Part shown: piece by piece, positions 5,702 to 8,160 of the stretch
Layout of the letters: each line of letters starts with the position of its first letter
Numbering within the stretch: position 1 is the stretch's first letter
From: Parvibaculum sp.
Lineage (GTDB): Bacteria > Pseudomonadota > Alphaproteobacteria > Parvibaculales > Parvibaculaceae
Reading direction: 5' to 3'
Length of the DNA: 8,160 bases
NCBI GenBank assembly: GCA_020062605.1
Contig: JAGUWA010000341.1
Location: 1 to 8,160 of the forward strand
The notes under the pieces: model-generated
Seen by the model: only the letters and a program-made list of their open reading frames with translations
Told to the model about the DNA's origin: nothing
Database searches by the model: none
Translations under genes and position numbers: made by a program

Positions 5702-6871
5702 ATGGATTTCCGGCTCAACGAGGAACAGCAGGCGATCGGCGATGCGGTGAAGCGCATATGCGCCAAATATGACGACGCCTATTGGCTGGCTCACGACCGC
5801 GACGGCGGCTTCCCCGAAGATTTCGTGCGAGATATCGCGGCGGGCGGGTGGCTCGGCATTGCGATGCCGGAAGCCTTCGGCGGTTCGGGGCTCGGCGTGA
5901 CGGAGGCGGCGATCGTCGCGCAGACCATCGCGGAATCGGGGGCCTGTCTCTCGGGGGCGTCCGCCATCCATATCAACCTCTTCGGGCCGATGCCGGTCGT
6001 CGTTTTCGGGACGGACGAGCAGAAGGAGCGGAACCTGCCACCGCTCATCAGGGGCGAGGACCGCTGCTGCTTCGGCGTGACCGAGCCCGATGCGGGGCTC
6101 AACACGACGGCGATTTCGACGCGGGCCGAGCGGGACGGCGATTTCTACGTCGTCCACGGGCGGAAGATGTGGACCTCGACGGCGCAGACCGCAAACAAGC
6201 TTCTTCTCCTCGCGCGGACGACGCCGAAGGAAAAATGCGCGAAGCCGACCGAAGGATTGTCGCTTTTCTATACCGATCTCGATCGCGGCGGCGCGACGGA
6301 AGTGCGCGAGATCGAGAAGATGGGGCGGAAGGCGGTGGATTCGAATGCCGTGTTCTTCGACGGGCTGCGAGTGCCGAAGGACGACCTGATCGGCGAGGAG
6401 GGGAAGGGGTTCCACTATCTCCTGCACGGACTCAACCCCGAACGCGTGCTGATCGGCGCGGAAGCGGTGGGCGTCGGACGCGTCGCGCTCAAGAAGGCGA
6501 CCGACTACGCGCGGGACCGTGAGGTATTTGGCCGGCCCATCGGCAAGAATCAGTCGATCCAGCATCCGCTGGCGCGGTCATGGGCGGAGCTCGAGGCGGC
6601 GAACCTGATGGTGTTCAAGGCCGCCTCGCTCTACGACGCGGGCGAAAATTGCGGCGCGGAGGCGAATGCCGGGAAGTATCTTGCCGCTGAGGCGGGCTTC
6701 CGGGCCTGCGAAACCGCCATCATGACCCATGGGGGCATGGGCTATGCCAAGGAGTTTCACGTGGAGCGTTATATGCGGGAGATCATGATCGCGCGCATCG
6801 CGCCGGTCAGCCGGGAGCTGATCCTGAGCTTCATCGCCGAGCGGGTGCTCGACCTGCCGAAGTCGTATTGA
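5702..6871 (+). CDS. Acyl-CoA dehydrogenase
   Basis: A 389-residue flavoprotein of normal length with the three ACAD parts: an N-terminal helical domain (FRLNEEQQAIGDAV), a middle beta domain with FGVTEPDAGLNTT (124-136) and KMWTSTAQTA (155-164) that bind FAD and substrate, and a C-terminal helical domain with RxxFGxPIGKNQSIQHPLA (about 273-291) and HGGMGYAKEFHVERYMRE. It oxidises an acyl-CoA to the 2-enoyl-CoA and passes electrons to ETF. The C-terminal IYEGT-type glutamate of MCAD is absent (the matching region is ARIAPVSREL), but E247 in GLNPERVLIG sits at the helix-G position used by isovaleryl-CoA dehydrogenase, so the enzyme is probably active. That suggests a branched or long acyl substrate, by inference. 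A strong ribosome site, GGAGGAGG, precedes the ATG. It is divergent from the hydratase-lyase operon, whose substrate it could supply. Confidence 0.93.
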   Translation: MDFRLNEEQQAIGDAVKRICAKYDDAYWLAHDRDGGFPEDFVRDIAAGGWLGIAMPEAFGGSGLGVTEAAIVAQTIAESGACLSGASAIHINLFGPMPVVVFGTDEQKERNLPPLIRGEDRCCFGVTEPDAGLNTTAISTRAERDGDFYVVHGRKMWTSTAQTANKLLLLARTTPKEKCAKPTEGLSLFYTDLDRGGATEVREIEKMGRKAVDSNAVFFDGLRVPKDDLIGEEGKGFHYLLHGLNPERVLIGAEAVGVGRVALKKATDYARDREVFGRPIGKNQSIQHPLARSWAELEAANLMVFKAASLYDAGENCGAEANAGKYLAAEAGFRACETAIMTHGGMGYAKEFHVERYMREIMIARIAPVSRELILSFIAERVLDLPKSY

Positions 6872-6878
6872 GGCTGTC

Positions 6879-6907
6879 TTGAAATATGTACCGTTGAGTG
6901 GTACATA
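6879..6907 (+). promoter_or_regulatory. Promoter and palindromic operator of higBA
   Basis: TTGAAA (6879-6884) is followed after exactly 17 bases by TACATA (6902-6907), a plausible promoter that starts 7 bases after the acyl-CoA dehydrogenase stop. The spacer and -10 box are covered by a perfect 8-base inverted repeat, tatgtacc (6885-6892) and ggtacata (6900-6907), with a 7-base centre. A dimer of the HTH antitoxin bound here would block RNA polymerase, the usual autoregulation of HigBA operons. The operator assignment is inferred from position and symmetry. Confidence 0.6.
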
Positions 6908-6929
6908 GGGATTATCGGAGGGGCGGCAG

Positions 6930-7226
6930 GTGATAGGCGGGTTCCGGGATAGCTGGCTCGGCGACTTTTTCGAGAAGGACAAGCGGTCGAAGAAGATACC
7001 GGCGGATATAGCCGACAGGCTGTTTCGGAAGCTGCAGATGATTGACGACGCCGTTTGCGACCAGGATTTAAGGGTGCCTCCGAGCAATCATTTCGAGAAA
7101 CTGAGCGGTCGCCTCAAGGGGTGGCACTCCATCCGGGTTAATGGACAGTGGCACCTGATTTTCGAATGGGACGGCGATCGGGGAGAGGCAATGAATGTGT
7201 ACCTCGACAGCCATGAATACCGTTAG
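6930..7226 (+). CDS. higB: HigB-type toxin (RelE superfamily mRNA interferase)
   Basis: A 98-residue protein, standard for HigB, of the RelE/ParE fold. It starts with the typical IGGFRDSWLGDFFE and KKIPADIADRLFRKLQMIDDA segments, then the DLRVPPSNHFEKLSGRLKGWHSIRVNGQWHLIFEW core (about 46-80), in which the 'R-x3-W-x-IRVN-QWHLIF' strands carry the basic and aromatic residues of the active site. HigB toxins bind the ribosome and cut translated mRNA, stopping growth. The start is GTG: GGAGGGG ends 6 bases upstream and the reading matches the family N-terminus exactly. The toxin-before-antitoxin order is that of higBA. The antitoxin gene follows after 9 bases. Nothing in the sequence indicates inactivation. 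Confidence 0.92.
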   Translation: MIGGFRDSWLGDFFEKDKRSKKIPADIADRLFRKLQMIDDAVCDQDLRVPPSNHFEKLSGRLKGWHSIRVNGQWHLIFEWDGDRGEAMNVYLDSHEYR

Positions 7227-7235
7227 GAAACGAAT

Positions 7236-7538
7236 ATGCGCGTGACAAAAAGGAAGCCTGCAAGCGTGGGGGAAGTTCTGACGGAGGAGTTCATGGTTCC
7301 TCTCGGGCTTACCCAGAGCGACCTGGCGGAGAAAATGGGCGTGCCCCGCAAGCACGTGAACGAGTTGTGCAACAACAGACGGGCAGTCACCGCAGACACG
7401 GCGCTGATCCTGGCGCGAGTATTCGACATGAGCCCGGATTTCTGGCTCAACACGCAGCAGCGCAACGATATCTGGGAAGCGCTCAATACACCGAAGCGGC
7501 GCGAACGCATTGAGCGCGCGCGTCCAGTGGCTGCCTGA
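7236..7538 (+). CDS. higA: HigA-type antitoxin (XRE-family HTH protein)
   Basis: A 100-residue DNA-binding antitoxin. The N-terminal SVGEVLTEEFMVPLGLTQSDLAE leads into the helix-turn-helix (about residues 26-50: TQSDLAEKMGVPRKHVNEL, with recognition helix PRKHVNELCNNRR). It is followed by the family-typical ALILARVFDMSPDFWLNTQQRNDIWEA. This arrangement is shared by VapI/HigA proteins, in which the C-terminal helices help dimerise. It neutralises HigB and, as a dimer, should repress the palindromic operator at 6885-6907. AGGAAA lies 5 bases before the ATG. The distal place in the operon is usual for HigA. Confidence 0.93.
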   Translation: MRVTKRKPASVGEVLTEEFMVPLGLTQSDLAEKMGVPRKHVNELCNNRRAVTADTALILARVFDMSPDFWLNTQQRNDIWEALNTPKRRERIERARPVAA

Positions 7539-7541
7539 CTC

Positions 7542-7949
7542 ATGGCATTCGAACTTCATGAGAGGCTGGCGGCGGACACGCTGCTCATTGCCGATCTGCC
7601 GCTCTGCCGGGCGCTGTTGATGAATGACCGACGGTTTCCCTGGGTTATCCTGGTGCCGCGACGGGAGGGGTTGCGGGATTTCGACGATGTTGCGGCGGGC
7701 GAGAAGCCCGATTTTCATGCCGAGATCGATCTGGCCTCGGCGGTCCTGCGCGAGGCGACGGCGGCGGAGAAGATGAACGTGGCGGCGCTGGGGAACATGG
7801 TGCCGCAGCTTCATGTCCATGTAATCGCCCGATTTTCCGGCGATGCGGCCTGGCCGGGGCCGGTGTGGGGCGTCGGGATCGCAGAGCCCTATGGGCAAGA
7901 CGAGGCAAGGGCGCTGGTCGAAAAGCTGCGCCTCGGATTTCATGGCTAA
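7542..7949 (+). CDS. HIT-family nucleotide-binding protein
   Basis: A 135-residue histidine-triad protein. The signature is PQLHVHVIARF (88-98): Q89, H91 and H93 at the triad positions, with N85 upstream. The first histidine of the classical H-x-H-x-H is replaced by Gln, while the central His that forms the nucleotidyl intermediate is kept. WPGPVWG (104-110) is the C-terminal hallmark of this subgroup. HIT proteins hydrolyse or transfer nucleotidyl groups (AMP-N, ApnA, NMP-phosphoramidates); the true substrate is unknown. The start is 3 bases after the higA stop, with only a weak ribosome site, so translation is probably coupled to higA and the gene shares the higBA transcript. That could be chance or a functional link; nothing in the protein itself points to toxin activity. 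Confidence 0.88.
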   Translation: MAFELHERLAADTLLIADLPLCRALLMNDRRFPWVILVPRREGLRDFDDVAAGEKPDFHAEIDLASAVLREATAAEKMNVAALGNMVPQLHVHVIARFSGDAAWPGPVWGVGIAEPYGQDEARALVEKLRLGFHG

Positions 7950-7961
7950 GCCGTCTCACGG

Positions 7962-7977
7962 TTAACGATTGGTTTAA
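7962..7977. promoter_or_regulatory. CtrA-like half-site pair (weak)
   Basis: TTAA (7962-7965) and TTAA (7974-7977) lie 8 bases apart within gttaacgattggtttaag, 60 bases before the response-regulator start. The alphaproteobacterial CtrA consensus is TTAA-N7-TTAA, so the spacing is off by one. It is recorded only because of its place before a receiver-domain gene. Confidence 0.15.
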
Positions 7978-8037
7978 GACTCAGCGCCTAGTGTCCCAAC
8001 TGAAGACGGGTTCGCCCGCACCTCAGGAGACGGACGC

Positions 8038-8160
8038 TTGGTCAACGCCCTTATTGCCGATCCTTCAGCCGAAGCACGCCGCGCCGCGAGCCACATGCTC
8101 GAGCGGCTGGGCTTTCGCGTGGCGGGGGCGGCCTCGGCGGAAGAGGCGCTGGCGCTCATC
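8038..8160 (+). CDS. Response regulator receiver domain, N-terminal fragment
   Basis: 41 codons are visible and the gene runs off the window. The protein reads like the start of a CheY-type receiver: VNALIADPSAEARRAASHMLERLGFRVAGAASAEEALALI, with beta strand 1, helix 1 (AEARRAASHMLERLG), beta strand 2 and the start of helix 2. The usual acidic pair at the end of strand 1 (DD) is D-P here, so one of the two Mg2+-binding acids is missing. The phospho-acceptor Asp, the conserved Thr and Lys and any output domain lie outside the window. The start is TTG, chosen because AGGAGA (8025-8030) sits 7 bases before it and the strand begins immediately after. A small hairpin (cggg-ttcg-cccg, 8007-8018) precedes the ribosome site. 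It probably belongs to a signal-transduction gene, with partner unknown. Confidence 0.8.
   Translation, partial: MVNALIADPSAEARRAASHMLERLGFRVAGAASAEEALALI

Noticed and set aside
5651..6565. Long open frame on the minus strand inside the acyl-CoA dehydrogenase gene
   Set aside because: The plus frame is a full-length ACAD; the antisense product is Arg/His-rich low-quality sequence.
7068..7943. Long minus-strand open frame across higA, HIT and part of higB
   Set aside because: It spans three well-recognised plus-strand genes and has no domain.
1..8160. CRISPR array, tRNA/rRNA, insertion sequence or prophage genes
   Set aside because: No evenly spaced direct repeats, cloverleaf sequence, transposase or phage motifs were seen on either strand.

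Overview
The window is GC-rich (third codon positions are mostly G or C) and looks like chromosomal DNA of an alphaproteobacterium. The gene content fits that group: a CitE-like lyase, a MaoC hydratase and an acyl-CoA dehydrogenase together, a long ChrA, a HIT protein with a Q-x-H-x-H motif, and palindromic intergenic repeats of the Hyphomicrobiales/Parvibaculum style. The genus is a guess; the broad class is fairly safe.

Layout. (1) Bases 3-161 are the C-terminus of a HAD-family phosphatase on the plus strand. (2) Bases 162-403 hold two strong palindromes and, on the minus strand, a tiny possible gene (263-361) that looks frame-disrupted. (3) 404-1834, minus: a TPR protein ending in a 2-oxoglutarate/Fe(II) oxygenase-like domain, read from a TTG start. 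(4) 1835-2013 is a divergent intergenic region. (5) 2014-3342, plus: a two-domain ChrA chromate transporter, converging on the next operon with a 5-base gap. (6) 5599 down to 3348, minus: a compact operon of MaoC hydratase, CitE/HpcH-type CoA-ester lyase and D-2-hydroxyacid dehydrogenase. (7) 5600-5701 is a short divergent control region with an inverted repeat. (8) 5702-6871, plus: an acyl-CoA dehydrogenase. (9) 6879-7949, plus: a promoter/operator followed by a HigB-HigA toxin-antitoxin pair and a HIT-family protein 3 bases behind the antitoxin. (10) 8038 to the end, plus: the start of a response-regulator receiver domain with a TTG start.

How the genes work together. The divergent acyl-CoA dehydrogenase and the hydratase-lyase-dehydrogenase operon form a plausible catabolic unit. 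An acyl-CoA would be desaturated, hydrated, cleaved by a retro-Claisen-type lyase, and a 2-hydroxy/2-oxo acid product interconverted by the last enzyme. This resembles the hydratase plus lyase pair of itaconate/citramalyl-CoA breakdown, but no CoA-transferase or ligase is present here and the substrate is unknown. The HigBA module has its own operator and is probably autoregulated. The other genes (TPR-oxygenase, ChrA, HIT, receiver) appear to be neighbours rather than partners. I see no convincing novel system such as a defence island, CRISPR array, transposon or prophage. The most unusual items are the disrupted mini-gene at 263-361, the double palindrome beside it, and the HIT gene locked to the toxin-antitoxin operon.
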